64,000 nt of DNA from the NCBI RefSeq assembly GCF_019263705.2, contig NZ_JADQDK010000001.1, positions 3,410,001-3,474,000 on the forward strand, given 5' to 3'. The notes below the pieces were generated by a model that was not told the origin of the DNA, did not search any database, and was given only the letters and a program-made list of their open reading frames with translations. The DNA is from Pseudonocardia abyssalis (GTDB lineage: Bacteria > Actinomycetota > Actinomycetes > Mycobacteriales > Pseudonocardiaceae). Position numbers and translations under genes: made by a program. Positions within the stretch are counted from its first letter, which is position 1. Each line of letters opens with the position of its first letter. Shown piece by piece: positions 45,019-52,974 of this stretch.

Positions 45019-45025
45019 GATACTG
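45019..45025. promoter_or_regulatory. Shared, overlapping -10 element for divergent leaderless genes
   Basis: GATACT (plus, 45019-45024) is 6 bases before the NUDIX GTG. CAGTAT (minus, 45025-45020) is 6 bases before the WYL GTG. The two hexamers occupy the same 7 base pairs, so polymerase can use only one direction at a time. Confidence 0.6.
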
Positions 45026-45030
45026 CCCGC

Positions 45031-45561
45031 GTGGAGACGATCAGCAGCCGCCAGGTCTACGCGAACGCCTGGATGACGGTCCGCGAGGACGAGATCCGCC
45101 GCCCCGACGGCTCCGACGGCATCTTCGGCGTGGTCGACAAGCCCACCGCGGCCGTCGTGATCCCGCTCGACGACGACCGGCTGCACCTCGTCGAGCAGTA
45201 CCGCTACCCGGTCGGCGAGCGGCGCTGGGAGTTCCCGATGGGCACCGCGCCGGAGCGGGCCGAGATCGACCCCGGGGTGCTCGCCGCGCGCGAGCTGGCC
45301 GAGGAGACGGGGCTCGTCGCCGGGCGGATGGAGCTGCTGGGGCGCCTCGACATCGCGCCGGGGATGTCGAGCCAGCGCGAGCACGTGTTCCTCGCGACGG
45401 AGCTGACCCCGGGCCCGCCGCGCCGTGAGCTGCAGGAGCAGGACATGCGCGCGGCGTGGTTCACGACCGCGGAGTTCGAAGAGCTGATCCGGACCGGCGG
45501 GATCGTCGACGCCCAGACCCTCGCCGCCTACCTGCTCCTGGTCCTGCACCGACGCCCCTGA
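45031..45561 (+). CDS. NUDIX hydrolase (ADP-ribose pyrophosphatase-like)
   Basis: A 176-residue NUDIX enzyme. The Nudix box runs GTAPERAE to AARELAEETGLV with the REL-x-EE-x-G core intact, and the preceding LHLVEQYRYPVGERRWEFPMG segment matches ADP-ribose/ADP-sugar pyrophosphatases. The likely reaction is hydrolysis of ADP-ribose or a similar nucleoside diphosphate derivative; specificity cannot be fixed. The leaderless GTG shares its promoter with the WYL regulator. A copy of the dispersed palindromic element begins 5 bases after the stop. Confidence 0.92.
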   Translation: METISSRQVYANAWMTVREDEIRRPDGSDGIFGVVDKPTAAVVIPLDDDRLHLVEQYRYPVGERRWEFPMGTAPERAEIDPGVLAARELAEETGLVAGRMELLGRLDIAPGMSSQREHVFLATELTPGPPRRELQEQDMRAAWFTTAEFEELIRTGGIVDAQTLAAYLLLVLHRRP

Positions 45562-45565
45562 CGGC

Positions 45566-45620
45566 TGGCAGTAGAGCCACCATGCCGCCACCTCACGGCA
45601 GCATCGTGGCCTTGCTGCCA
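45566..45620. repeat. Dispersed palindromic element, copy 2
   Basis: It starts TGGCAGTAGAGCCAC and ends GTGGCCTTGCTGCCA, with core TGCCGCCACCTCACGGCA. It aligns without gaps to the element at 8686-8739. The long arms pair imperfectly (two G-U pairs, an A-C and a C-C mismatch). It lies between the NUDIX stop and the TetR promoter, where it may act as a terminator. Confidence 0.8.
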
Positions 45621-45648
45621 TTCGGGGCGGGCGGGGGCACAAGCAAGC

Positions 45649-45677
45649 TTGACTGTTTGTTTCTTGCCCGGCACGCT
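45649..45677 (+). promoter_or_regulatory. Promoter of the TetR/acyl-CoA dehydrogenase operon
   Basis: -35 TTGACT (45649-45654), 17-base spacer, -10-like CACGCT (45672-45677), then 6 bases to the TetR GTG. The stretch around the -35, CAAGCAAGCTTG and GTTTGTTTCTTG, is unusually AT-rich and contains the palindrome CAAGCTTG, a plausible TetR operator. Confidence 0.6.
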
Positions 45678-45683
45678 GGGACC

Positions 45684-46271
45684 GTGTCCACCACCCGCCA
45701 GCGGGAGCGCTCCGACGCCACGCGCGCCCGGCTGATGGAGGCCACCGTCGAGTGCCTGGTGGAGCGCGGCTGGTCCGGCACCACGACGACGGTGGTCGCG
45801 CAGCGAGCCGGGGTCTCCCGCGGCGCGCAGCTGCACCACTACCCCACCCGCGAGGAGCTGGTGCTGGCCGCCGTGGCGCACCTCGGCGCGGCGCGGTTCG
45901 CGGAGGCCAGGGAACGCGCCGCCGGGTTGGGTCCGGGGCGCACCGCGGCCGTCCTCGACATGCTCGCCACCCTGCACACCGGCCCGCTGTTCCGCGCGAT
46001 GCTGGAGCTGTGGGTCGCCGCCCGCACCGACGACGCCCTGCGCGCGGCCGTCGTGCCGCTGGAGGCCGAGGTCGGCCGCGAGACCCACCGGCTCACCGTC
46101 GAGCTGCTCGGTGCCGACGAGTCGCGGCCCGGCGTGCGCGCGGCGGTCCAGCAGACGCTCGACCTGGTGCGCGGCCTGGGCATCTCGGCACTGCTGTCCG
46201 ACGACGGCGCCCGCCGCCGTCATCTGCTCGACGACTGGGCCCGGCAACTCGACACCCGCCTGGAGGCGTGA
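45684..46271 (+). CDS. TetR-family transcriptional regulator
   Basis: A 195-residue regulator. The N-terminal DNA-binding domain is RARLMEATVECLVERGWSG, then TTTVVAQRAGVSRGAQLHHYPTREELVLAA, a clear TetR helix-turn-helix. The C-terminal ligand domain is all-helical. Its stop overlaps the acyl-CoA dehydrogenase start (TGATG), so it probably controls that gene in response to an acyl-CoA or related ligand; this is inferred from context. The GTG is chosen from the promoter spacing; the frame is open much further upstream, through the palindromic element. Confidence 0.92.
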   Translation: MSTTRQRERSDATRARLMEATVECLVERGWSGTTTTVVAQRAGVSRGAQLHHYPTREELVLAAVAHLGAARFAEARERAAGLGPGRTAAVLDMLATLHTGPLFRAMLELWVAARTDDALRAAVVPLEAEVGRETHRLTVELLGADESRPGVRAAVQQTLDLVRGLGISALLSDDGARRRHLLDDWARQLDTRLEA

Positions 46272-47431
46272 TGGACCTGCGCGAGACCGACGAGCAGCAG
46301 TTGCTGCGGAAGTCCGTGGCCGCGATGGCGGGCAAGTACGGCCACGACTACCTGATCGAGAAGGCCCGCACCGGTGGCAAGACCACCGAGCTGTGGAAGG
46401 AGGCGGGCGACAACGGCTACCTCGGCGTCGCGGTCCCCGCGGAGTACGGCGGCGGCGGGGCGGGGATGGTCGAGCTGTCGATCGTCGCGGAGGAGATCGC
46501 CGCGGCCGGCTGCCCGCTGCTGCTGATCGTCGTCTCCCCGGCGATCGCCGCCACCGTGATCGCGACGAGCGGCACCGTCGACCAGAAGGAGCGCTGGCTC
46601 CCGCGCTTCGCCGACGGCAGCGCGAAGATGTCGTTCGCGATCACCGAACCCGACGCCGGGTCGAACTCGCACCGGATCACGACGACGGCCCGGCGCGACC
46701 CCGACGGCAAGGGGTGGCGGCTCAGCGGCACCAAGTACTACATCTCCGGCGTCGACGAGACCGAGGCGACGCTCGTCGTCACCCGGCTCGAAGGGGCGGA
46801 GGGCACGCTGCGCCCGGCGATGTTCATCGTCCCCACCGACACCCCCGGCATGACCTACCAGCCGATCGAGATGGCGATCCAGAGCCCGGAGAAGCAGTTC
46901 ACCGTCTTCTTCGACGACGCCCTGCTCCCCGACGACGCGCTCGTCGGCGGCGAGGAGGCCGGGCTCGCCGCGCTGTTCGCGGGTCTGAACCCGGAGCGGA
47001 TCACGGTCGCCGCGTACTCCAACGGACTCGCCCGCTACGCACTGGGCAAGGGCGTCGCCTACGCCAAGGACCGCACGGTCTGGAAGACGCCGATCGGTGC
47101 GCACCAGGCGATCGCGCACCCGCTGGCCAAGGCGCACATGGAGGTCGAGCTGGCCCGGATGGCGACGACGCGCGCGGCCTGGTTCTACGACGCGGGCGAC
47201 ATGGCCGCCGCCGCGGAGGCCGCGAACATCGCGAAGTACTCCGCCGCCGAGGCCGCGATCAACGCCGTCGACGCGGCCGTGCAGGCCCACGGCGGCAACG
47301 GGATGGCCGTCGAGTACGGGGTCGGCACGCTGATCGGTGCCGTGCGCACCGCGCGGATCGCCCCCGTCAGCCGCGAGATGATCCTGAACTTCGTCGCGCA
47401 GCACACCTTGGGCCTGCCCAAGTCGTACTGA
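46271..47431 (+). CDS. Acyl-CoA dehydrogenase
   Basis: A 386-residue FAD-dependent acyl-CoA dehydrogenase. The N-terminal helical domain (LRETDEQQLLRKSVAAMAGK), the FAD/substrate segment MSFAITEPDAGSNSHRITTT, and the C-terminal QAHGGNGMAVEYGVG are all recognisable. The end reads RIAPVSREMILNFVAQHTLGLPKSY, the form found in actinobacterial FadE groups; the catalytic base is not certain from sequence alone. It is translationally coupled to the TetR regulator upstream. Chain-length specificity is unknown. Confidence 0.92.
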   Translation: MDLRETDEQQLLRKSVAAMAGKYGHDYLIEKARTGGKTTELWKEAGDNGYLGVAVPAEYGGGGAGMVELSIVAEEIAAAGCPLLLIVVSPAIAATVIATSGTVDQKERWLPRFADGSAKMSFAITEPDAGSNSHRITTTARRDPDGKGWRLSGTKYYISGVDETEATLVVTRLEGAEGTLRPAMFIVPTDTPGMTYQPIEMAIQSPEKQFTVFFDDALLPDDALVGGEEAGLAALFAGLNPERITVAAYSNGLARYALGKGVAYAKDRTVWKTPIGAHQAIAHPLAKAHMEVELARMATTRAAWFYDAGDMAAAAEAANIAKYSAAEAAINAVDAAVQAHGGNGMAVEYGVGTLIGAVRTARIAPVSREMILNFVAQHTLGLPKSY

Positions 47432-47444
47432 CAGGATGAACGGC

Positions 47445-48218
47445 GTGCCCGACCGCCTCCTCCCCACCAGCCACGGGAGCCTCGCGCACGGGGTCCCGGC
47501 CGCCGCCCCCGCCACGATCTTCGCGCTGTCGGTGGCCGGCGGGATCTCGGTGGGCCCGAAGGAGGGCCGCACCCTGGTGTTCGGGCGCAACCGGCCCGAG
47601 GTGCACGTGTGCGTCGGCGAGGACGATCCCCGGGTGAGCCGGGAGCACGGTGTCCTGGGGTACCGCGCCGACCGCTGGTGGATCCGCAACACCGGCCGGC
47701 TCCCGGTCCGGCTGCCCGGCGGGCGCCTGCTGTTCGCCGAGGAGGAGCCGGTCCCGCTCACCGAGGGGTACACGCCGGTGTTCGTGCGGGGGTCGGCGCA
47801 CCGCGAGCACCTCCTCGAGCTGTTCGTCACCGGGGCCGACGGCGGGCGCCCCGCCGCTCGGCACCGCGACGCCACCCAGCAGCCCGTCCTCTGGCGCCTC
47901 GACGACGACGAGCGGCTCGTCCTGGTCGTGCTCGGCCAGCGCTACCTGCTGCACGAGAACCGCCCGCAGCCGCTGTCCTGGCGCCAGGCCGCCGACCAGC
48001 TCGCGGAGCTGCAGCCCGACGCCGGATGGACGTCCAAGCGCGTGGAGCACGCCGTGACCGCGATCCGCACCCGCATGTCGCGCGGGGGCGTACCGGGGCT
48101 GACGCGGGAGGAGGTCGGCGAGCCGGTCGGCAACGCGCTCAACGACAACCTGATCCGCGAACTGGTGCTCTCCACCACCCTCGTGCCCCCGGACCTGGAG
48201 ATGCTGGGCGACTCCTGA
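47445..48218 (+). CDS. FHA-domain protein
   Basis: A protein of about 257 residues. The forkhead-associated phosphothreonine-binding signature is present: VFGRNRPEVHVCVGEDD, then RVSREHGVLGYRADRWWIRN. The remainder has a winged-helix-like segment (PLSWRQAADQLAELQPDAGW, HAVTAIRTRMSRGG). FHA proteins read Ser/Thr-kinase phosphorylation; the partner is unknown. GTG at 47445 is favoured because CAGGAT lies 7 bases before it; ATG at 47436 is the alternative. It is tail to tail with the frameshifted membrane gene, whose stop adjoins. Confidence 0.85.
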   Translation: MPDRLLPTSHGSLAHGVPAAAPATIFALSVAGGISVGPKEGRTLVFGRNRPEVHVCVGEDDPRVSREHGVLGYRADRWWIRNTGRLPVRLPGGRLLFAEEEPVPLTEGYTPVFVRGSAHREHLLELFVTGADGGRPAARHRDATQQPVLWRLDDDERLVLVVLGQRYLLHENRPQPLSWRQAADQLAELQPDAGWTSKRVEHAVTAIRTRMSRGGVPGLTREEVGEPVGNALNDNLIRELVLSTTLVPPDLEMLGDS

Positions 48219-49779
48219 TCACTGATCAGGGCCGACGTAGATGCAGTTCGTGTACTCGAAGCCCCGCTCCACCGCGCTCGTCTGGACCGCCGGGTTCGTC
48301 CCCGTGTACTGGCTGATGATCGTGTAGCTGCCCGCGGGCAGCGTGAGCCGGGCCGAGGGCCGCCCGTCGAAGGTCGGGCAGGCCTCGCCGTCGGTCGCGT
48401 ACGTCGCGGGGCAGCCGGCGCAGCCGGGCAGCACGATCTCGTGCGCGGTGGGGCCGACGACGTACACCCGCACCTCCGACGGGTTGTCGTTGTAGAGCGT
48501 GAGCGGGATGGAGCCGGGGCTGTCGCCCGCGAACGGCCCGGGCAGTGCGGGCAGCGCGGCTCCCTGCACGCCCGCCGCCCGTGCCGCGATCGCGTCGGCC
48601 CGGGCCTGGGCGAACTGCGGGTCGTTCGGGTACTCCGCGACGAGCTGGTCGAACGCGGCGGCCGACTCCGTCCAGGTCCCGGCGTCGTACTCCTGCAGCC
48701 CGCACCGGAACAGCGCGGCGGGGCGGTCGACGTCCGCTGCTGCGACGATCCCGGCCGCCTCGGCGTCGGTCACGGCGACGAGGTAGTCGAGCACGGGGAG
48801 CGCCTCGCACCACAGCCCGGTGGCGGCCTGGGTGTTGGCCGCCGCGTACACGTCGATCAGGCCCTGCACCGCGGCGGGCGCGGACGGGGTGTCGGCGAAC
48901 TCGCGTTGCACGGCGACCAGGTTCTCCACCGCGGACCGGACGGCGTCGACGCGCGGCTGGTCGGTCAGCGTCGCGAGCTGCACCCGCAGCGCGTCGGCCT
49001 CCTCGACGTAGGTGGCCGCGATCTGTGCGCGGACGCCCGCGGCCTCCGGCCCGTCGCCGACCTCGACGAGCAGGTCGCGGTACACCCGGACCGCCTCGTC
49101 GTAGTTCCCCGTGTCGCGCAGCTGCGTGCCCCACTCGTCGTAGGTGCGGCGCAGGTCGGCGTCGACGAAGGAGGTCAGCGCGGTGTCCGGGTAGGCGCGC
49201 CGGAGGTCGCCGTAGAGCCCCACCGCCTCGGCGTAGCCCCCACGCCCGGCCGCGTCACCCGCGGCGAGGAACGCGGAACACTCGGCGCGACCGGCGTCGG
49301 CGCGGGCGACGTCGCCGGAGAGCGTCAGCTCGTAGACGCCGGTGACCTGGCCGAAGCCGTCGACGGCGGTCGCGCAGTCGCCCCGGTCGCGCGCGGCCGC
49401 GGCGTCGGCGTACGCCCGCCCGCCCGCCGCACCGTAGAACACGTACCCGGTGACCAGCCCCCCCGACCAGCAGCACCGCGACGGCCACCGGCAGCGCGTG
49501 CCCGGCGACACCGGCGGGCGCGGCGTGCTGGGCGCGTGCGAGCCGCAGGCCGTCGACGGCCATCCACCCCAGCCACGCGATCGTGATCGCGACCCACAGC
49601 CACGGCAGCCCCGAGGCACCGGTGGCGAACGCGATGACCACGAGACCCGCGGTGACGACGAGGTGCAGCGCCTGGCGCCACCAGCGGCCGAGGTAGGAGT
49701 AGCCGAGCCCGAGCCCGGTCAGGTTGAGCAGCGCGGCCGCGATCGGCGAGCGCGGTGGCCCGGGTCGGTACTCGTCCAT
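48219..49779 (-). pseudogene. Membrane protein with TM2-like N-terminus and TPR-like outer domain, frameshifted at a G7 tract
   Basis: Two overlapping frames form one protein. The upstream frame (from ATG 49779) encodes a TM2-like segment (LLNLTGLGLGYSYLGRWWRQ) and further TM helices, reaching VAVAVLLVGG. The downstream frame continues LVTGYVFYGAAGGRAYADAA and holds a ~400-residue extracytoplasmic domain with TPR-like repeats (DTGNYDEAVRVYRDLLVEVG) and a Cys-bearing C-terminal beta domain (GCAGCPATYATDGEACP, TNCIYVG). They join if the run of seven G on the coding strand (49458-49464) had six, giving a 519-residue protein. This is either a sequencing error, a real mutation or phase variation. 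Confidence 0.75.
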
Positions 49780-49874
49780 CCGGTGGTCCCCCGTGTCCTG
49801 TGATGTCCCGGTAGTAGTAGGCCAGAAGATCGGGAGGGCTCCCGGTTCCGAGTCCGGACGGTTACCGTCGACCC

Positions 49875-50648
49875 ATGGCCGACTACGAGTACCTGCTGGT
49901 CAAGCACGACGGCGACACCGTCCGGATCACGATGAACCGCCCCGAGCGCCGCAACGCGCTGTCCGAGCCGCACCTGCGCGAGCTGCTGCGCGCGTTCACC
50001 GAGGCGGGCGACTCCGACGCCACCGGGATCGTCCTCTCCGGTGAGGGCAGGGCGTTCTCCGCCGGTCACGACTTCGCCGACGTGTCCTCGCGCGACCTCG
50101 CGGGCGTCCGCGACCTGCTGCGGCTGTGCACCACGGTGATGCAGACCGTCGAGCAGGTGCCCCAGGTCGTCGTCGCGAAGGTGGCCACGATCGCCACCGC
50201 GGCCGGGTGCCAGCTCGTCGCCACCTGCGACCTCGCCGTGGCCGCCGAGTCGGCGTCCTTCGCGCTGCCCGGCGGCAAGGGCGGCTGGTTCTGCCACACC
50301 CCCGCCGTCCCGGTGGCCCGCAACATCGGCCGCAAACGGCTCATGGAGCTGACACTCACCGGCGACGCGATCGACGCCCGCACCGCCGCCGAGTGGGGGT
50401 TGATCAACTACGCCGTCCCCGACGCCGAGCTCGACGCCCGCACCGACGACCTGCTCGCCCGCGCCACCCGCGGCACCCGCTTCGGCAAGGGCGTCGGCAA
50501 GCAGACGCTCTACGCCCAGCTCGACCGCCCCGAGTCCGACGCCTACGCGATCGCCGTCGAGGTGATGGCGTCGATGTCGCAGAGCCCGGGTGCGCGCGAG
50601 GGCATGGCGTCGTTCCTGGAGAAGCGCAAGCCGGTCTGGACCGACTGA
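49875..50648 (+). CDS. Crotonase-fold protein lacking both catalytic glutamates
   Basis: A 257-residue enoyl-CoA hydratase/isomerase-family protein. The fold is clear (RITMNRPERRNALSEPHLRE, LSGEGRAFSAGHDFADV, ATCDLAVAAESASFALP). At the two catalytic positions Glu is absent: AAGCQLVATCD has Gln, and ALPGGKGGWFCHTP has Gly. Hydration by the usual mechanism is therefore unlikely; it may be an ECHDC3-like enzyme or an acyl-CoA binder with another activity. TACCGT (49863-49868) is 6 bases before the ATG. It contrasts with the normal hydratase at 3494-4273. Confidence 0.88.
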   Translation: MADYEYLLVKHDGDTVRITMNRPERRNALSEPHLRELLRAFTEAGDSDATGIVLSGEGRAFSAGHDFADVSSRDLAGVRDLLRLCTTVMQTVEQVPQVVVAKVATIATAAGCQLVATCDLAVAAESASFALPGGKGGWFCHTPAVPVARNIGRKRLMELTLTGDAIDARTAAEWGLINYAVPDAELDARTDDLLARATRGTRFGKGVGKQTLYAQLDRPESDAYAIAVEVMASMSQSPGAREGMASFLEKRKPVWTD

Positions 50649-50778
50649 GGCACCTCGTCCCCGCCGCGGCGAGGCCCTCCGTCCGGGCACGTCCGGACAA
50701 CCGGCCCAGCAGCCCGCGATACCGGCGCACATGGCCCGGTCCGGCGGATCCCGGGCGACCCACCTAGCCTGCACGGCG

Positions 50779-51633
50779 ATGCTCACCCGCCGGCAACTGC
50801 TCCTCCTCGCCCCGCTCGTCGCGGCCGCCGCCTGCGCGCAACCCACCGGCACCACGCTGGAGCGCGCGCGGTCCTCGGGGGTGCTGCGCGTCGGGATCGC
50901 GGGCGAGCGGCCCTTCGGGTACGTCGGGAGCGGCGGTGAGCTGACCGGCTCCCAGCCCGTCGTCGCGCGCGCGGTGCTCGGGCGGATCGGCGTCGGCGGG
51001 CTGGAGGCGGTGCAGGTGCGCTTCGCCGACCTCATCCCCGGCCTGCAGGCGGGTCGTTTCGACCTGATCGCCGCCGGGCTGACGATCACGCCAGAACGCT
51101 GCGGCGAGATCGCGTTCTCCCGGCCCGACTTCGTGTCCCCGCCCGCGTTCCTCGTGCTCGACGGCAACCCGCGCGGCATCGGCACGTTCCAGGGCGTCCG
51201 GCGCTCGGGCGTCCGGCTGGCGGTGCTCGACCGCTCGTCGGAGCTGGAGTACGCACGCGGCGCCGGCATCTCCGAGGACCGGCTGGTGCTCAGCGACTCC
51301 CAGGGCGACCTGTTCCGCGACGTCGTCGACGGCCGGGCCGAGGTGGGCGCCCTCACCGCCGTGTCGCTGGTCGACGAGCTGCGCCGCAACCCCGGCCTCG
51401 GGGTGGAGATCACCGACCCCGTGGACCCGACCATCGACGGCCGCACCGTCGTCCCGGCGTCGGCGTTCGCCGCCCGGATCGGCGAGACCGATCTGCTCGC
51501 CGCGTTCGACGCGGAGCTGACCGCACTGCAGGCCTCCGGCGAATGGCTCAGCCTGACCGAGCCGTTCGGACTCGGCGCGGGCAACCTCCCCGATCCGGAC
51601 CTGACCGTCGAGGCGCTCTGCGCCCCGCCGTGA
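50779..51633 (+). CDS. Ectoine/amino-acid ABC transporter binding protein (EhuB-like), orphan
   Basis: A 284-residue exported family-3 solute-binding protein. The signal MLTRRQLLLLAPLVAAAAC has an RR motif (possible Tat export) and a lipobox-like AAAAC. The body closely follows the EhuB pattern: VLRVGIAGERPFGYVGSGGE, LTGSQPVVARAVLGRIGV, FADLIPGLQAGRFDLIAAGL and TITPERCGEIAFSRPDF. No permease or ATPase gene lies nearby, so it may serve a distant transporter or act as a sensor. TAGCCT (50765-50770) is 8 bases before the ATG. Ectoine or amino-acid binding is inferred from similarity. Confidence 0.88.
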   Translation: MLTRRQLLLLAPLVAAAACAQPTGTTLERARSSGVLRVGIAGERPFGYVGSGGELTGSQPVVARAVLGRIGVGGLEAVQVRFADLIPGLQAGRFDLIAAGLTITPERCGEIAFSRPDFVSPPAFLVLDGNPRGIGTFQGVRRSGVRLAVLDRSSELEYARGAGISEDRLVLSDSQGDLFRDVVDGRAEVGALTAVSLVDELRRNPGLGVEITDPVDPTIDGRTVVPASAFAARIGETDLLAAFDAELTALQASGEWLSLTEPFGLGAGNLPDPDLTVEALCAPP

Positions 51634-51680
51634 CCCCCGTGCCCCGGCGCACCGGCCCGCGATAGGCCACTATCGAGCCC

Positions 51681-52967
51681 ATGCGCATCGCCGGGCTACC
51701 CGTGTGGGGTCCTTCCGACATGATCGAGGGTGTCCGGGCCGTCCTGGGCTGGACCGACGAGGCGGTGGGCGTCGTCGCCACCCTCCCGGGCCGGATCGCC
51801 GACCTGCTCGAGGACGTGGAGACCCTGGTCGGACGGGTCGCCGCGATCGCCGACGACGTCGACGGCATGGTCCGGCGGGCCGACGGCCTCGTCGACGGGG
51901 TGGAGGGCGTGCTCGTCGAGGCCCGTGGCGCCGTCAGCCGGGCCGACACCGTGCTCACCGACGCGGAGCGCATGGTCCGCCGGGTCGACCCCCTGCTCGG
52001 CGAGGTGCACGGCGTCGCCGGGCGCGCCGACCGCCTGATCACCGACGCGGGCGACGTCGCCACCGGTGCGGCCCTGCTGATCAACCGCGCCGACGGGGTC
52101 GCCGGCAATGCGGCGAAGCTGATCAACCGGGCCGACGGGGTCGCCGGCGACGCCGCCGCCCTGATCACCCGCGCCGACGGCGTCGCCGGGGACGCGGCCA
52201 TCCTGATCAACCGCGCCGACGGCGTGGCCGGGGACGCCGGAGCGCTCATCACCCGCGCCGACGGCGTGGCCGGCAACGCGGACGCCCTGATCACCCGAGC
52301 CGACGGGGTCGCCGGCGACGCCGACTCCCTCATCACCCGGGCCGGCACCGTCGCCGACGGCGCCGCCACCCTCATCACGCGGGCGGACGCGGTGGCGGGG
52401 GACGCGGCTGCGCTGGTCGGCCGCGCCGACAGGGTCGCCGGCGACGCCGCCACCCTGATCACCCGCGCCGACTCCGTCGCCGACGACGCCGCCGGGCTGG
52501 TCGGCCGGGCCGGGACCGTCGCCGACGACGCGTCGGCGCTGGTCGCCACCGCCGGGGGCGTCGCGGGCGACGCGGGCGGGGTCATCGAGAAGGCCACCGG
52601 GGTGGCCGACGAGGCCAGGGCCCTGGTCGGCGAGGCGTCCGTCACGAGCAGGGGTGCGTCGGAGATCCTGGAGGTCTACCGGCCGATCGCGCAGAAGGCC
52701 GCCCCGCTCGCGCACCGCTTCGTCGAGGACTTCACCGAGGAGGAGGTGCAGGCCGCGATCCGGATGGTCGACCAGCTGCCGCAGCTCACCCACCACCTCG
52801 AGACCGACATCATGCCGATCCTGGTCACCCTCGACCGGGTCGGTCCCGACGTGCACGAGCTCCTCGACGTGCTCCAGGACGTCCGCCACGCGATCCAGGG
52901 CGTGCCCGGGTTCAGGCTCCTGCGCCGCCGCGGGGAGGAGAAGGAACGCGAGGAGGCCGAGGCCTGA
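51681..52967 (+). CDS. 14-residue-repeat helical protein of unknown function
   Basis: A 428-residue protein with no recognised family. The N-terminal 135 residues are an irregular helical version of the repeat (DDVDGMVRRADGLVDGVEGV). Residues 136-317 are thirteen uninterrupted 14-residue units, consensus RADGVAGDAAALIT; units 1-6 are nearly identical and later ones diverge. Residues 318-428 are a distinct, non-repeated domain (EILEVYRPIAQKAAPLAHRF, DFTEEEVQAAIRMVDQLPQL, DRVGPDVHELLDVLQDVRHA) ending in a charged tail. No signal peptide or TM helix. The 14-residue period with alternating Leu/Ile/Val and Asp/Arg suggests long amphipathic helices. It is convergent with the voltage-sensor-like gene, 7 bases away. 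Confidence 0.85.
   Translation: MRIAGLPVWGPSDMIEGVRAVLGWTDEAVGVVATLPGRIADLLEDVETLVGRVAAIADDVDGMVRRADGLVDGVEGVLVEARGAVSRADTVLTDAERMVRRVDPLLGEVHGVAGRADRLITDAGDVATGAALLINRADGVAGNAAKLINRADGVAGDAAALITRADGVAGDAAILINRADGVAGDAGALITRADGVAGNADALITRADGVAGDADSLITRAGTVADGAATLITRADAVAGDAAALVGRADRVAGDAATLITRADSVADDAAGLVGRAGTVADDASALVATAGGVAGDAGGVIEKATGVADEARALVGEASVTSRGASEILEVYRPIAQKAAPLAHRFVEDFTEEEVQAAIRMVDQLPQLTHHLETDIMPILVTLDRVGPDVHELLDVLQDVRHAIQGVPGFRLLRRRGEEKEREEAEA
52086..52631 (+). repeat. 42-base coding tandem repeat, 13 units
   Basis: A 42-base period encodes RADGVAGxAxxLIx, thirteen times in frame. The first six units differ mainly at two or three codons; the last seven are progressively degenerate (RAGTVADGAATLIT, KATGVADEARALVG). 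This gradient suggests recent expansion at the 5' end of an old repeat array. Confidence 0.92.
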
Positions 52968-52974
52968 GCCGCGC

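Noticed and set aside
52086..52631. The 42-base repeats considered as a CRISPR array
   Set aside because: Units are contiguous, with no unique spacers, and they keep an open reading frame throughout.
51548..52645. A minus-strand open frame with SPATPSARVIR-like repeats
   Set aside because: It is the complement of the 42-base coding repeat. The plus-strand frame has regular helical periodicity and a conserved-looking non-repeat domain.
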